Positions 53,419-62,877 of a DNA stretch of 64,000 nucleotides are shown here, in pieces. A model generated the notes under the pieces. It was not told the DNA's origin, did not search any database, and saw only the letters and a program-made list of their open reading frames with translations. The stretch is from Aquabacterium commune (GTDB lineage Bacteria; Pseudomonadota; Gammaproteobacteria; Burkholderiales; Burkholderiaceae_C). The first letter of the stretch is position 1. The number at the start of each line of letters is the position of its first letter. Both the position numbers and the translations under genes were made by a program. The stretch is from NCBI RefSeq assembly GCF_004362855.1, contig NZ_SNXW01000004.1, positions 1 to 64,000 of the forward strand. Reading direction: 5' to 3'.

Positions 53419-54516
53419 TCAGAGCGGGGCCAGGATGGCCGAGGGCAGGGGCGCGGCGCGGCGGGGGCGCAGGGCCTGGAGTGGCCGTTGGAGTGATCGC
53501 TGGAGGGTGCCCATGAAGCCACCCATGAAGCCGCCACCATCGGCGGTGCCGGTGCCCAGCGTGACCGCGTGGCGCTCGCCGCACAGGGTCAGGCGCAGGG
53601 GCTGGCCGGCGTCCAGGCGCCGCACCAGCGCGGCCAGCACGGTGGCGTCGAGCTGCTGCCAGGCGTCCACCCAGACGGGCATGTCGTCGGAGAGCAAGCC
53701 GGCGCGCAGGTCGTCGCACAGGGTCAGGCCTGCGGGCCACACCGGCAGGTCGGGCAGCCCACCACTGGGCAACCGGCCGCAGCCGCTCACCCAGAAGGAG
53801 TTGACGGTGTCTCGGCCCTCGGCCTCGCGCCGGGCGTTCAGCGGGTGCTGGTAGAGCGACATCTGCACCTCGGCCTGCAGGCGGCGCAGGGCGCGTGTGG
53901 CGTCGCTGGCAGTTTTTCTTGCAGCATCGGCGCTCAGCCACAGGTCGGGGTTGCGGCCCACGACGCGGTCCAGCGAGGCCGTGGGCAGGCCGTCCAGCAG
54001 GGGGTGGCTGGCGTACCAGCGGGTGGGCGCACCCCAGCGCAGCTGCCAGCCGTCGTCTTCGAACAGCGGGCGCAGGGCTTCGAGCAGGGCTTGCGAGGTG
54101 GCGGCGTCCAGGCCCAGCGCGTTCGGGTCGAGCAGGGTGAGGTGTTCGCGGCCCATCAGCCAGTGGCCGGGGCTGAGCAAGGCCCAGCAGGCGTTGGCGT
54201 CGAGCTGCAGGCCGTCTTGCGCGGCCCACCAGTGCGCCCAGGGCAGGCGGCCGTCGGTGTCGGGGCCCACGGGCCAGCCCAGCGCGGCGGCCAGCACCCG
54301 CTCGTGCGGCATCGACAGGGCGTACTCGTCGCCATCGCTGCGGGCGACCACGCCCAGGCGCGAGGCCAGCGCGCGCAGGTTTGGCAGGCGGCCTTCGGCG
54401 TCCAGGTGGGGCAGGGCGTGCTGGCAGGGCTCGGAGAGGCTGGCCGCGAACGGGATGAGCCAGTGCGGCGTGGCGTCCTGGGAGGGCAGGCGGGGTGTGG
54501 AATCTGTGGACGGCAT
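53419..54516 (-). CDS. Phosphoglycerate-mutase-like / RpfE-like protein of the recJ neighbourhood
   Basis: A protein of 365 residues. Features visible are HWLIPFAASLSEPCQHALPHLDAEGRLPNLRALA at the start, SPGHWLMGREHLTLLDP, DGWQLRWGAPTRWYASHPLL and a GRDTVNSFWVSGCGRLP motif. In beta-proteobacteria a protein of this pattern lies next to recJ and is annotated as cofactor-independent phosphoglycerate mutase-like or RpfE-type regulator. I see no mutase metal-binding motifs, so the enzymatic name is doubtful. It is divergent from lolC with 51 bases between. Confidence 0.6.
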   Translation of the reverse strand: MPSTDSTPRLPSQDATPHWLIPFAASLSEPCQHALPHLDAEGRLPNLRALASRLGVVARSDGDEYALSMPHERVLAAALGWPVGPDTDGRLPWAHWWAAQDGLQLDANACWALLSPGHWLMGREHLTLLDPNALGLDAATSQALLEALRPLFEDDGWQLRWGAPTRWYASHPLLDGLPTASLDRVVGRNPDLWLSADAARKTASDATRALRRLQAEVQMSLYQHPLNARREAEGRDTVNSFWVSGCGRLPSGGLPDLPVWPAGLTLCDDLRAGLLSDDMPVWVDAWQQLDATVLAALVRRLDAGQPLRLTLCGERHAVTLGTGTADGGGFMGGFMGTLQRSLQRPLQALRPRRAAPLPSAILAPL

Positions 54517-54567
54517 GGCGGGCGGTGGCGTGGTCCCCGATTATCGAGTGGGTACACTCCCCCCAAC

Positions 54568-55833
54568 ATGAACTTGCCTTTCGATTTGCCCTACGAGTGG
54601 CGCGTGGGCTGGCGTTACACACGCGCAGCCCGCTCGGCCCGCCGCAATGGCTTCATTTCTTTCATTTCCGGGGTGTCGGTGCTGGGCATCGCCCTGGGGG
54701 TCGCGGCCCTGATCATCGTGCTGTCGGTGATGAACGGCTTCCAAAAGGAAGTGCGCGACCGCATGCTGTCGGTCATCGCACACGTCGAGATCCTCGACAC
54801 CTCGGGCATCGGCCTGCGCGACTGGCAGGTGCTGGCCGCCGAGGCGAAAAAGCACCCGGCCGTCGTTGGCGCGGCGCCCTTCGTGCCTGCCCAGGCCCTG
54901 ATCGCCCGGGGCGAGGACATGCGCGGCAGCGTGGTGCGCGGCATCCTGCCCGAGGCCGAAGCGACGGTCACGCCGCTGGCCGCCACGATGAAAGACACCT
55001 TCGCGCGCCTGACCCCGGGCGGCTGGGGCGTGGTCATCGGCCAGGAGATGGCGCGCTCGCTGGGCGTGATGGAAGGCGATTCGCTCACCCTGGTGGCGCC
55101 CAGCGGCCAGGTCACGCCGGCGGGCGTGGTGCCCCGCGTCAAGCAGGTCACGGTGGTGGGCACCTTCAGCGCCGGCCACTACGAGTACGACAACGGCCTG
55201 GTGATGATGCACATCGACGATGCGGCCAAGCTGTTCCGCACCGGCGGGCCGAGTGGCTTGCAGCTCAAGCTCAAAGACCCGCAAGACGCCCGCTTCGTGG
55301 CCACCGAACTCTCTGACCGCCTCGGCGGCGACGTCGTCGTGCGCGACTGGACGCGCACCAACCGCAACTGGTTCGACGCCGTGCAGGTGGAAAAGCGCAT
55401 GATGTTCATCATCCTCACGCTCATCGTGGCGGTGGCCGCGTTCAACCTGGTCTCCACCCTGGTGATGACCGTGACCGACAAGCAGGCCGACATCGCCATC
55501 CTGCGCACCCTGGGCGCCAGCCCGCGCTCCATCATGGGCATCTTCATGGTGCAGGGCTCGCTCTCGGGCGTGATGGGCACGCTGGGCGGCCTGGGCCTGG
55601 GCCTGCTGGTGGCCTGCAACATCGACGTCATCGTGCCCTTCATCGAGCGCTTGCTGGGCGTGAACTTCCTGCCTGGCAGCATCTACCTGATCAGCAAGAT
55701 GCCCTCGGACCCGCAGTCCGCCGACGTCGTGCCCATTGCCGTGATTTCGCTGCTGCTCTCCTTGCTGGCCACGCTCTACCCGAGTTGGCGTGCCAGCCGT
55801 GTGCAACCTGCCGAGGCCCTGCGATATGAGTGA
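54568..55833 (+). CDS. lolC: LolC/LolE-type lipoprotein-releasing permease
   Basis: A protein of 421 residues with FtsX-type topology: one N-terminal helix (FISFISGVSVLGIALGVAALIIVLSVM), a large periplasmic domain (about 55-280), then three helices (MMFIILTLIVAVAAFNLVSTLVM, LSGVMGTLGGLGLGLLVAC, PIAVISLLLSLLATLYP). The end SWRASRVQPAEALRYE is typical of Lol permeases. With LolD it releases lipoproteins to LolA. Only one permease gene is seen; a single LolC/E (LolF-like) homodimer is possible. The DUF2189 gene overlaps its stop by 8 bases. Confidence 0.93.
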   Translation: MNLPFDLPYEWRVGWRYTRAARSARRNGFISFISGVSVLGIALGVAALIIVLSVMNGFQKEVRDRMLSVIAHVEILDTSGIGLRDWQVLAAEAKKHPAVVGAAPFVPAQALIARGEDMRGSVVRGILPEAEATVTPLAATMKDTFARLTPGGWGVVIGQEMARSLGVMEGDSLTLVAPSGQVTPAGVVPRVKQVTVVGTFSAGHYEYDNGLVMMHIDDAAKLFRTGGPSGLQLKLKDPQDARFVATELSDRLGGDVVVRDWTRTNRNWFDAVQVEKRMMFIILTLIVAVAAFNLVSTLVMTVTDKQADIAILRTLGASPRSIMGIFMVQGSLSGVMGTLGGLGLGLLVACNIDVIVPFIERLLGVNFLPGSIYLISKMPSDPQSADVVPIAVISLLLSLLATLYPSWRASRVQPAEALRYE

Positions 55834-56620
55834 TGCCCGAAGCCACGTCCGCCTGCCGACCGAGCGCCCCCTGCGCGTGCGCAAGGTGCACTCCCTGCGC
55901 ACCTTCCTGTGGCTGGCGCGCGGCTGGAGCGACTTCATGGACGCGCCCCTGGTCGGCCTGCTGCATGGCATCGCGATGGGCGCCTTCGGTGGCCTGATCA
56001 TGTTCCTGGCCTGGGACCGCTTCTGGGTGCTGGCCGGTGCGCTGTCGGCTTTCCTGATGGTCGCGCCCATCCTGTCCACCGGGCTGTACGCGGTGAGCCG
56101 GGCGCTGCTGCGCGGCGAAGACGCCGGCTTGGCCACCGTCTGGCAGGTGTGGGCCTCGCTGGATGGCCGCCTGGTCAGGTTCGGCGTGCTGCTCACCGCC
56201 CTGGGCACGGGCTGGGTGGTGTCATCCGCCGCCCTCATCACCCTGGGCGTCAAGCCGCCCGTGACCACGCCCAACGATTTCCTGATGCGCGTGGTGCTGG
56301 CGCCCGATGGTGGCTTGTTCGAGATCTGGTTGATCGTCGGCGGGCTGATGGCCGCGCCGGTGTTCGCCTCCAGCGTCGTCGCCATCCCCTTGCTGCTGGA
56401 CCGCCGCGTGTCGGTCCAGAAGGCCGTGCTCACGAGCTGGAAAGCCGTGATGGCCAACCCCATTTGCCTGAGCCTGTGGGCCGCGATCGTGATGTCGCTG
56501 AGCCTGCTCGGCCTGGGCACCCTGATGTTTGGTTTGATCCTCGTGATGCCGATCCTGGGCCATGCCACCTGGCATGCCTACCGCGATCTGGTGGTGCGGG
56601 ATCCGGGTGAAGCGGATTGA
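55826..56620 (+). CDS. DUF2189 membrane protein
   Basis: A protein of 264 residues from ATG 55826, which overlaps the lolC stop. It has five or six helices (LLHGIAMGAFGGLIMFLAW, FWVLAGALSAFLMVAPILSTGLYAVSR, FGVLLTALGTGWVVSSAALITLG, IWLIVGGLMAAPVFASSVVAIPLLL, LSLWAAIVMSLSLLGLGTLMFGLILVMPILGHATWHAYRDLV). The last stretch, GHATWHAYRDLV, is the family hallmark. The function is unknown. Its overlap within the lol operon suggests an envelope role. Confidence 0.85.
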   Translation: MSDARSHVRLPTERPLRVRKVHSLRTFLWLARGWSDFMDAPLVGLLHGIAMGAFGGLIMFLAWDRFWVLAGALSAFLMVAPILSTGLYAVSRALLRGEDAGLATVWQVWASLDGRLVRFGVLLTALGTGWVVSSAALITLGVKPPVTTPNDFLMRVVLAPDGGLFEIWLIVGGLMAAPVFASSVVAIPLLLDRRVSVQKAVLTSWKAVMANPICLSLWAAIVMSLSLLGLGTLMFGLILVMPILGHATWHAYRDLVVRDPGEAD

Positions 56621-56621
56621 C

Positions 56622-56831
56622 ATGGGTGGTTTCACAGAAGAACAGATTGCGCAGTTGGGGCTGACCGTTGGCGTGGGCGGCTTCATCCTGTACATGGTGT
56701 TCATCATTTTCCAGCTGGCGCGCGAGTCCAAGGCCGGCAAGTTCGGCACCTTCGTGCTTTTCCTCGTGCTGGGTTTTGGCTTGCTGGGCTTCGTGGCCAA
56801 GAACGTCATCGCCTGGCTGTTGAACATCTGA
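56622..56831 (+). CDS. DUF2788 small membrane protein
   Basis: A protein of 69 residues from ATG 56622, 1 base after the DUF2189 stop. Two helices ([21 protein letters not shown] and [26 protein letters not shown]) separated by the conserved [12 protein letters not shown] basic turn. The family occurs widely in proteobacteria with no known function. It is followed 7 bases later by lolD. Confidence 0.85.
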   Translation: MGGFTEEQIAQLGLTVGVGGFILYMVFIIFQLARESKAGKFGTFVLFLVLGFGLLGFVAKNVIAWLLNI

Positions 56832-56838
56832 GGCAGGC

Positions 56839-57540
<702 letters not shown>

Positions 57541-57552
57541 CGCAGGCGCGGC

Positions 57553-58407
57553 ATGGCGGTCTGGACCGACACCCACTGCCACCTCGACGCGCCCGAGTTC
57601 GACGCCGACCGCGAGGCCGTGGTGCAACGCGCCCGCGAGGCCGGTGTCGGCCTGATCGTCATCCCCGCGGTGTCGCCGCAGACCTTCGCACCGGCCCGGG
57701 ATGCGGCCCACCGTTTCGGCGGCGCCTACGCCCTGGGCATCCACCCGCTGTTCGTTCGCCAGGTGCCCGACGACGCCCTGGCCTTGCTGGACGCCGCCCT
57801 GCAGCGTTGGCGCGAGGACCCGCGCCTGGTGGCGGTGGGCGAGATCGGCCTGGACCACTTCGTGCCCGAGCTGCAGGACGAGGCCAGCCGCGCCTTGCAG
57901 GAGCGCTTCTACGCCGCGCAGCTCGACCTGGCCGTGGCGCATGGCCTGCCCGTCATCCTGCACGTGCGGCGCAGCGCCGATGGCCTGCTCAAGCACCTGC
58001 GCCGCCTGCGCGATGTGGGTCGCCCCGTGGCCGGCGGCATCGCGCACGCCTTCAACGGCAGCGCGCAGCAGGCCCAAACCTTCGTTGAGCTGGGCTTCAA
58101 GCTGGGCTTTGGCGGCGCCATGACCTTCGAACGCGCCTTGCAGATCCGCCGCCTGGCCGCCGAGCTGTCGCCCGAAGCCCTGGTGCTGGAAACCGATGCA
58201 CCGGACATCCCACCGCACTGGCTCTACGTGACGGCCGAGGCCCGCGCCCGCGGAGAGCGCAGCCGCAACGAACCGAGCGAGCTGCCGCGCATCGCCCAGA
58301 CCCTGGCCGGGCTGCGCGGCCTGTCGCTGGACGCGCTGCGCGAGCTCACCACGCGCAATGCACTGGCCGCTTTGCCCAGGCTGGCCGCGCTGCAGGCTTC
58401 AGCCTAG
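57553..58407 (+). CDS. tatD: TatD-family metal-dependent hydrolase (DNase)
   Basis: A protein of 284 residues. Metal ligands are in DTHCHLD (start), GEIGLDHF, ILHVRRSADGLL, AHAFNGS and ETDAPDI. TatD proteins are cytoplasmic Mg-dependent 3' exonucleases, often with repair roles. Tenth-base spacing from lolD suggests the same operon. Its last 9 bases overlap the end of the convergent dgkA gene. Confidence 0.92.
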   Translation: MAVWTDTHCHLDAPEFDADREAVVQRAREAGVGLIVIPAVSPQTFAPARDAAHRFGGAYALGIHPLFVRQVPDDALALLDAALQRWREDPRLVAVGEIGLDHFVPELQDEASRALQERFYAAQLDLAVAHGLPVILHVRRSADGLLKHLRRLRDVGRPVAGGIAHAFNGSAQQAQTFVELGFKLGFGGAMTFERALQIRRLAAELSPEALVLETDAPDIPPHWLYVTAEARARGERSRNEPSELPRIAQTLAGLRGLSLDALRELTTRNALAALPRLAALQASA

Positions 58408-58800
58408 CCAGCCCAGCCAGGGCAGCACATGCCCGACCAGGAAGGCCGCGCCCACGGCCAGGGCCGCCAGGGTACTGACCAGCACCGCGCCCGCGGCCAC
58501 GTCCTTGCACAGGCCAATGGCGGGGTGGCGCCCGGGGTGCAGGTGGTCGGCCAGGGCTTCGATGGCCGTGTTCAGCAGCTCGGCGCTGACCACCGCGCCC
58601 ACCGTCAGGGCCATCACCGCCCACCACAGGGCGGGCGCGTGGCTGAGCGCCAGCAGCACCGCCACGGCCACCGTGGCCAGGGCATGGGTGCGCACGCTGG
58701 CTTCGAGCCGCCAGGCGGCGCGCAAGCCGTCCAGGGCATGGCCCAGGCGTGCGGTGAAACCTTGGCCTTTGAACGCGTCCGGTTCGTTGGGGGGTGTCAT
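58399..58800 (-). CDS. dgkA: DgkA, diacylglycerol kinase
   Basis: A protein of 133 residues. After a short basic start come the DgkA motifs GQGFTARLGHALDGLRAAWRLEASVRTHALATV, EALADHLHPGRHPAIGLCKDVAAGAVLVSTLAALAVGAAF. The second holds the catalytic Glu region (SAELLNTAIEALAD) and the C-terminal helix. It recycles diacylglycerol to phosphatidic acid in the inner membrane. Its ATG overlaps the stop of the PAP2 gene (ATGA 58797-58800). Confidence 0.93.
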   Translation of the reverse strand: MTPPNEPDAFKGQGFTARLGHALDGLRAAWRLEASVRTHALATVAVAVLLALSHAPALWWAVMALTVGAVVSAELLNTAIEALADHLHPGRHPAIGLCKDVAAGAVLVSTLAALAVGAAFLVGHVLPWLGWLG

Positions 58801-59537
58801 GAGCGTGTGCCTGCCTGTGTGTGAGCGACCGGGCCCGAGGCTGCGCCCAGGCCTTGACCCAGGCCCAGCCGGCGCGCCAGCAACCAGCACGCCAGCGCCC
58901 AAGCCGCGCCACCGGCCCAGCCGGCGACCACGTCCGAGGCCCAGTGCACGCCCAGATACACCCGCGACACGCCCACCGCGCCACTGAGCAGCGCGGCCAT
59001 GCCCAGCGCGTAGGCGCGCAAGGTGGTGCGGGGCGTCAGCCTGGCCACGAGCGCGGCCAGGGTCAGGAAGACCACGGCCGACATCATCGCGTGGCTGCTC
59101 GGGAAGCTGTGGCCCGCGGCCACGGTGGCGTGGAAGACGGCGTCGGGCCGGTCGCGCGAAAACACCGCCTTGAGCCCCAGCGCCAGGGCCTGCCCGCCCA
59201 CGGCCGAGCCCAGCGCCAGCCAGGCCATGCCGCGCTGGCGCGCCAACATCAGCCCGCCCCACACGGCCACCACGGTGAAGGCCAGCACGGCCGGACTGCC
59301 CAGCGCGGTGAGGTCGCGCATGCCCTCCTGGAACCACAGCGGGCCCCAGGGTTGGTCGGGCAGGGCGTCCACGCGGCACCAGCTCAGGATGCGCAGGTCC
59401 AGGGCATGCGCCTCGCCTTCGAGCACCTCGCTGGCGATCTTCATGAAGCTCCACACCGCGATGCCGAGCGCCACGATGGGCGCCAGCAAGCGGATCTCCT
59501 GCGATCGCCAGAGTGTGGCCAGCGTGCTGGGCTTCAT
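58797..59537 (-). CDS. PAP2-family membrane phosphatase
   Basis: A protein of 246 residues from ATG 59537, which overlaps the upstream gene's stop. The three phosphatase motifs are present: KAVFSRDRP (K-x6-RP), PSSHA and SRVYLGVHWASDV, with the catalytic His in the last two. It has about five membrane helices. It removes phosphate from lipids such as phosphatidic acid or undecaprenyl diphosphate. Coupling to DgkA, which makes phosphatidic acid, suggests a lipid-recycling pair. Confidence 0.9.
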   Translation of the reverse strand: MKPSTLATLWRSQEIRLLAPIVALGIAVWSFMKIASEVLEGEAHALDLRILSWCRVDALPDQPWGPLWFQEGMRDLTALGSPAVLAFTVVAVWGGLMLARQRGMAWLALGSAVGGQALALGLKAVFSRDRPDAVFHATVAAGHSFPSSHAMMSAVVFLTLAALVARLTPRTTLRAYALGMAALLSGAVGVSRVYLGVHWASDVVAGWAGGAAWALACWLLARRLGLGQGLGAASGPVAHTQAGTRS

Positions 59538-60094
59538 GCAGCGTGCCCCTCGATGGGCCGCATCACACCCGCCTGCTCGAACACCGCCCGCCACGCCGCC
59601 AGCTTGCGCTCGAACGACCAAGACGCATTCGCCGGGCTGGTCGATGGCAACTGGGCCACGGGCAGGCCCAGGGCCTGGGTGATGCGCCTGTGCCGTGCGG
59701 ACTCCCCGCCGTTGTGGGCGATGGCACGCAGCGTGGGCAGCTGGCGCACGAGGCCGGGCAGGTCGTTGAGCTCCGCCTCGCGGATGGCGCTGTCTAGGCT
59801 GCCCTCGCGCTCGCAGCCGGCATAGACGTCCCAGATGGCCAGGCCGTGGGCGTGGGCCAACGGCAGTCGCTCGGCATAAGGCCGGTGCTGCAAGGCCGCG
59901 TCACCCGACAGGCCCCACAGCGCCGACACAATCGGCCAGAAGTGGTTGCGAGGGTGGGCGTAGTACTGCTGTGCCTTCAGGGAAGCGGCGCTGGGGAAGC
60001 TGCCCAGCACCAGCAGGCGCGCACCCGGCGCGACCACGGGCGCCAGCCCCGACAGGCGTGCGGTGCTGCAGGGTGGATGCGTCGCCAGGCTCAT
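59534..60094 (-). CDS. DNA-deoxyinosine glycosylase (uracil-DNA glycosylase superfamily)
   Basis: A protein of 186 residues. LLVLGSFPSAASLKAQQYYAHPRNHFWPIVSAL is the water-activating and active-site motif (G-S-x-P-x2-x-S) of the family that removes hypoxanthine; LPSTSPANASWSFERKLAAW is the DNA-intercalating region. It acts in base-excision repair of deaminated adenine. It is first in an overlapping chain with the PAP2 and dgkA genes, a mix of repair and lipid functions with no obvious link. It starts 36 bases from the divergent next gene. Confidence 0.88.
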   Translation of the reverse strand: MSLATHPPCSTARLSGLAPVVAPGARLLVLGSFPSAASLKAQQYYAHPRNHFWPIVSALWGLSGDAALQHRPYAERLPLAHAHGLAIWDVYAGCEREGSLDSAIREAELNDLPGLVRQLPTLRAIAHNGGESARHRRITQALGLPVAQLPSTSPANASWSFERKLAAWRAVFEQAGVMRPIEGHAA

Positions 60095-60130
60095 GCGGTC
60101 ACTGTGCCACATGTGCCAAACTCGCCCGCG

Positions 60131-61045
60131 ATGACCGCCGCCAAATCAGCCCGTACCCCCGCCCGCTCGCCCGCCAGTCCCCGTGCCCGTGCCTCCAAGG
60201 CCGGGCCCTTGCCCGACGCCACCGTTTCCGAAATGGCCGGTGTGCGTTACCTGCACCTGGACACGCCCTGGATCCAGGGCGCCATGCGCATCCGCCAGCC
60301 GCACAAGCTGGAGCTCGAATACATCCAGCGCATGATGGCCTGGCTGCTGCTGCGCGACCCCGAGCAGCTCGCCGGCACCCGCACCCTGCACCTCGGCCTG
60401 GGCGCGGCGGCCCTGACCAAGTTCTGCCACAGCACCCTGCGCCTGCCGACCACGGTGGTCGAGCTCAACCCGCAGGTCATCCGCATCTGCCATGCCTGGT
60501 TCCACCTGCCGGACGACGACGAGCGCCTGCGCGTCATCGAAGGCGATGCCGACCGCTACGTGCGCGACGAGGCCCACATCGGCAGCGCCGACGCCCTGTG
60601 CGTGGACCTCTACGACCACGAAGCCGCCAGCCCCGCGCTGGACGACGAGGCCTTCTACCGCGCCTGCTGGCAGGTGCTGGACGACGGCGGCGTGATGACG
60701 GTGAACCTGTTCGGGCGCGACGCCAGCTTCGAGCGCAGCGCCCAGCGCATCGCCGCGGCCTTCGGCGATGCGCACGTGGCGGTGTTCAAACCGACGTCGG
60801 ATGGCAACACCATCGTGCTGGCCTGGAAGGGCTTTGCCTTGCCGGAGCGCGAAGTGCTGGTCCAGAGGGCCGAAACTCTGGCGACCCGCTGGCCCTTGCC
60901 GGCGCGAAAATGGGTCAAGCTGCTGTCGGCCTGGGCGCCTGAGAAGTCGGTCAAACCTGCCGCAAGGCCTGCCGCCGAAGCCGAACCCCAAGCCGAACCC
61001 CAAGCCGCTGCCAAATCCGCAAGAAAGAAGGCCGCCTCGCCATGA
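60131..61045 (+). CDS. Spermidine-synthase-like protein (SAM-dependent methyltransferase fold)
   Basis: A protein of 304 residues. Class I fold motifs: LHLGLGAAALTKFCH (glycine loop), VVELNPQVIRIC (acidic end of strand 2), VIEGDADRYV and ALCVDLYDHEAA. The spermidine-synthase N-terminal beta domain is reduced and the active-site GGGDG pattern is altered (LGLGAAAL), so polyamine synthesis is unproven. The C-terminal 40 residues are a low-complexity Ala/Pro/Lys/Glu tail. The gspE-like gene overlaps its stop by ATGA. Confidence 0.8.
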   Translation: MTAAKSARTPARSPASPRARASKAGPLPDATVSEMAGVRYLHLDTPWIQGAMRIRQPHKLELEYIQRMMAWLLLRDPEQLAGTRTLHLGLGAAALTKFCHSTLRLPTTVVELNPQVIRICHAWFHLPDDDERLRVIEGDADRYVRDEAHIGSADALCVDLYDHEAASPALDDEAFYRACWQVLDDGGVMTVNLFGRDASFERSAQRIAAAFGDAHVAVFKPTSDGNTIVLAWKGFALPEREVLVQRAETLATRWPLPARKWVKLLSAWAPEKSVKPAARPAAEAEPQAEPQAAAKSARKKAASP

Positions 61046-62877
61046 GCCCCACCTCTGCCTCCCGCACCACGGCATCCCGTGCCCCCGCTGGCGCGGCCAC
61101 CCCTGCGGCGGATGCGCACGCCACGCCCAAAGGCCCGCTGGCCTGGCGCCTGCTGCTGGACTGGCTGAGCGCCGACCGCCTGCTCAGCCCGGCCGATGCC
61201 GAGCTGGCCGCCCAGCGTTTTGCCGCGGGCGACAGCGCCCAGCACCCGCTGGTGCGCATCTCCGGCCTGGGCCTCAAGCGCGCCGACACCGGCGCCGTGC
61301 TGGAGCTGGAGCCCCTGACCGAGTGGCTGGCCCGCCGGGTCGGCCTGCCCTACCTGCGCATCGACCCGCTCAAGGTCGATGTGGCCCGTGTGGCCGAGGT
61401 CATGTCCATCAACTACGCCGAGCGCCGCAAGGCCCTGCCGGTGCAGGTCAGCCTCAGCGAGATCACCATCGCGACGAGTGAGCCGCTGGACGTGGGCTGG
61501 GTGGAGGAAATCCTGGCGCACACGAAGAAGACGATCAAGCTCGTCGTGGCCAGCCCGCTCGATCTGCAGCGCTACCGCACCGAGTTCTACACCCTGGCCA
61601 AGTCCGTGCGGGACGCCAACAAGAAGACGGGCGACAGCGTCGCGCACAACTTCGAGCAGCTCGTCGAGCTGGGCAAAAGCAACCGCCAGCTCGACGCCAA
61701 CGACCAGGGCATCATCCAGGTGGTGGACTGGCTGTGGCAGTACGCCTTCGACCAGCGCGCCTCTGACATCCACCTCGAGCCCCGCCGCGAGATGGGCGCC
61801 ATCCGCTTCCGCATCGACGGCGTGCTGCACACGGTTTACCAGGTGCCGCTGGCCGTGATGCAGGCCATGACCGCGCGCATCAAGCTGCTGGGCCGCATGG
61901 ACGTGGTCGAGAAACGCCGCCCGCTGGATGGCCGCATCAAGACGCGCAACCCCGGCGGCGACGAGGTCGAAATGCGCCTGTCCACCATGCCCACCGCCTT
62001 CGGCGAGAAGCTGGTGATGCGCATCTTCGACCCGGACAACACGGTCAAGTCCTTCGAGGCGCTGGGCTTCGCGCCGTCCGAGACCAAGATCTGGGAGCAG
62101 CTGGTGGGCCGACCGCACGGCATCATCCTGGTCACCGGGCCCACCGGCTCGGGCAAGACGACGACGCTGTACTCCACGCTCAAGCGCGTGGCCACCGACG
62201 AGGTCAACGTCTGCACCATCGAGGACCCGATCGAAATGATCGAGGCAGCGTTCAACCAGACGCAGGTGCAACCGGCCATCGACCTGGGGTTTGCCGAAGG
62301 CGTGCGTGCGCTCATGCGCCAGGACCCGGACATCATCATGGTCGGCGAAATCCGCGACCTCGAAACGGCCGAGATGGCGATCCAGTCGTCTCTCACGGGC
62401 CACCTGGTGTTCTCCACGCTGCACACCAACGACGCGGCTTCGGCCATCACGCGCCTCACCGACCTGGGCGTGCCCAGCTACCTCATCAGCGCCACCGTGA
62501 TCGGCGTGCTGGCCCAGCGCCTGGTGCGCACCCTGTGCCCGCATTGCAAGCAGCCGGACACCACGCTGGACGAGGGCACGCTGGCCGACGCCATCAAGCC
62601 CTGGCGCATGAACGGCAAGGTCAACGCCTACAAGCCCGTGGGCTGCCTGGACTGCCGCATGACCGGCTTCAAGGGCCGCGTGGGCCTGTACGAGCTGCTG
62701 CCCGTGTCGGAGCACGTCCGCGGCGCCATGCACCCGACGGTGGACATGGCCGCCCTGCGCCGCACCGCCGCGAAAGAAGGCCTGCGGCCGCTGCGCCTGT
62801 CGGGCGTGATGAAAGTGGCCGAAGGGGTGACGACGCTGGACGAGGTCCTGCGCAACACGCCTCAGTGGGAGAACTGA
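61042..62877 (+). CDS. GspE/PilB-family secretion or pilus ATPase
   Basis: A protein of 611 residues. N-terminal T2SSE domain about 40-190, then the motor: ASDIHLEPRRE (about 239), GPTGSGKTTT (Walker A near 370), the Asp box (TIEDPIEM), Walker B IIMVGEIRD and the His box (TGHLVFSTLHTNDA). The zinc tetracysteine is CPHCK and CLDCR. It energises a type II secretion or type IV pilus machine. No other gsp or pil gene is nearby, so which machine is unclear. The stop overlaps the convergent histidine kinase gene by 16 bases. Confidence 0.9.
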   Translation: MSPTSASRTTASRAPAGAATPAADAHATPKGPLAWRLLLDWLSADRLLSPADAELAAQRFAAGDSAQHPLVRISGLGLKRADTGAVLELEPLTEWLARRVGLPYLRIDPLKVDVARVAEVMSINYAERRKALPVQVSLSEITIATSEPLDVGWVEEILAHTKKTIKLVVASPLDLQRYRTEFYTLAKSVRDANKKTGDSVAHNFEQLVELGKSNRQLDANDQGIIQVVDWLWQYAFDQRASDIHLEPRREMGAIRFRIDGVLHTVYQVPLAVMQAMTARIKLLGRMDVVEKRRPLDGRIKTRNPGGDEVEMRLSTMPTAFGEKLVMRIFDPDNTVKSFEALGFAPSETKIWEQLVGRPHGIILVTGPTGSGKTTTLYSTLKRVATDEVNVCTIEDPIEMIEAAFNQTQVQPAIDLGFAEGVRALMRQDPDIIMVGEIRDLETAEMAIQSSLTGHLVFSTLHTNDAASAITRLTDLGVPSYLISATVIGVLAQRLVRTLCPHCKQPDTTLDEGTLADAIKPWRMNGKVNAYKPVGCLDCRMTGFKGRVGLYELLPVSEHVRGAMHPTVDMAALRRTAAKEGLRPLRLSGVMKVAEGVTTLDEVLRNTPQWEN

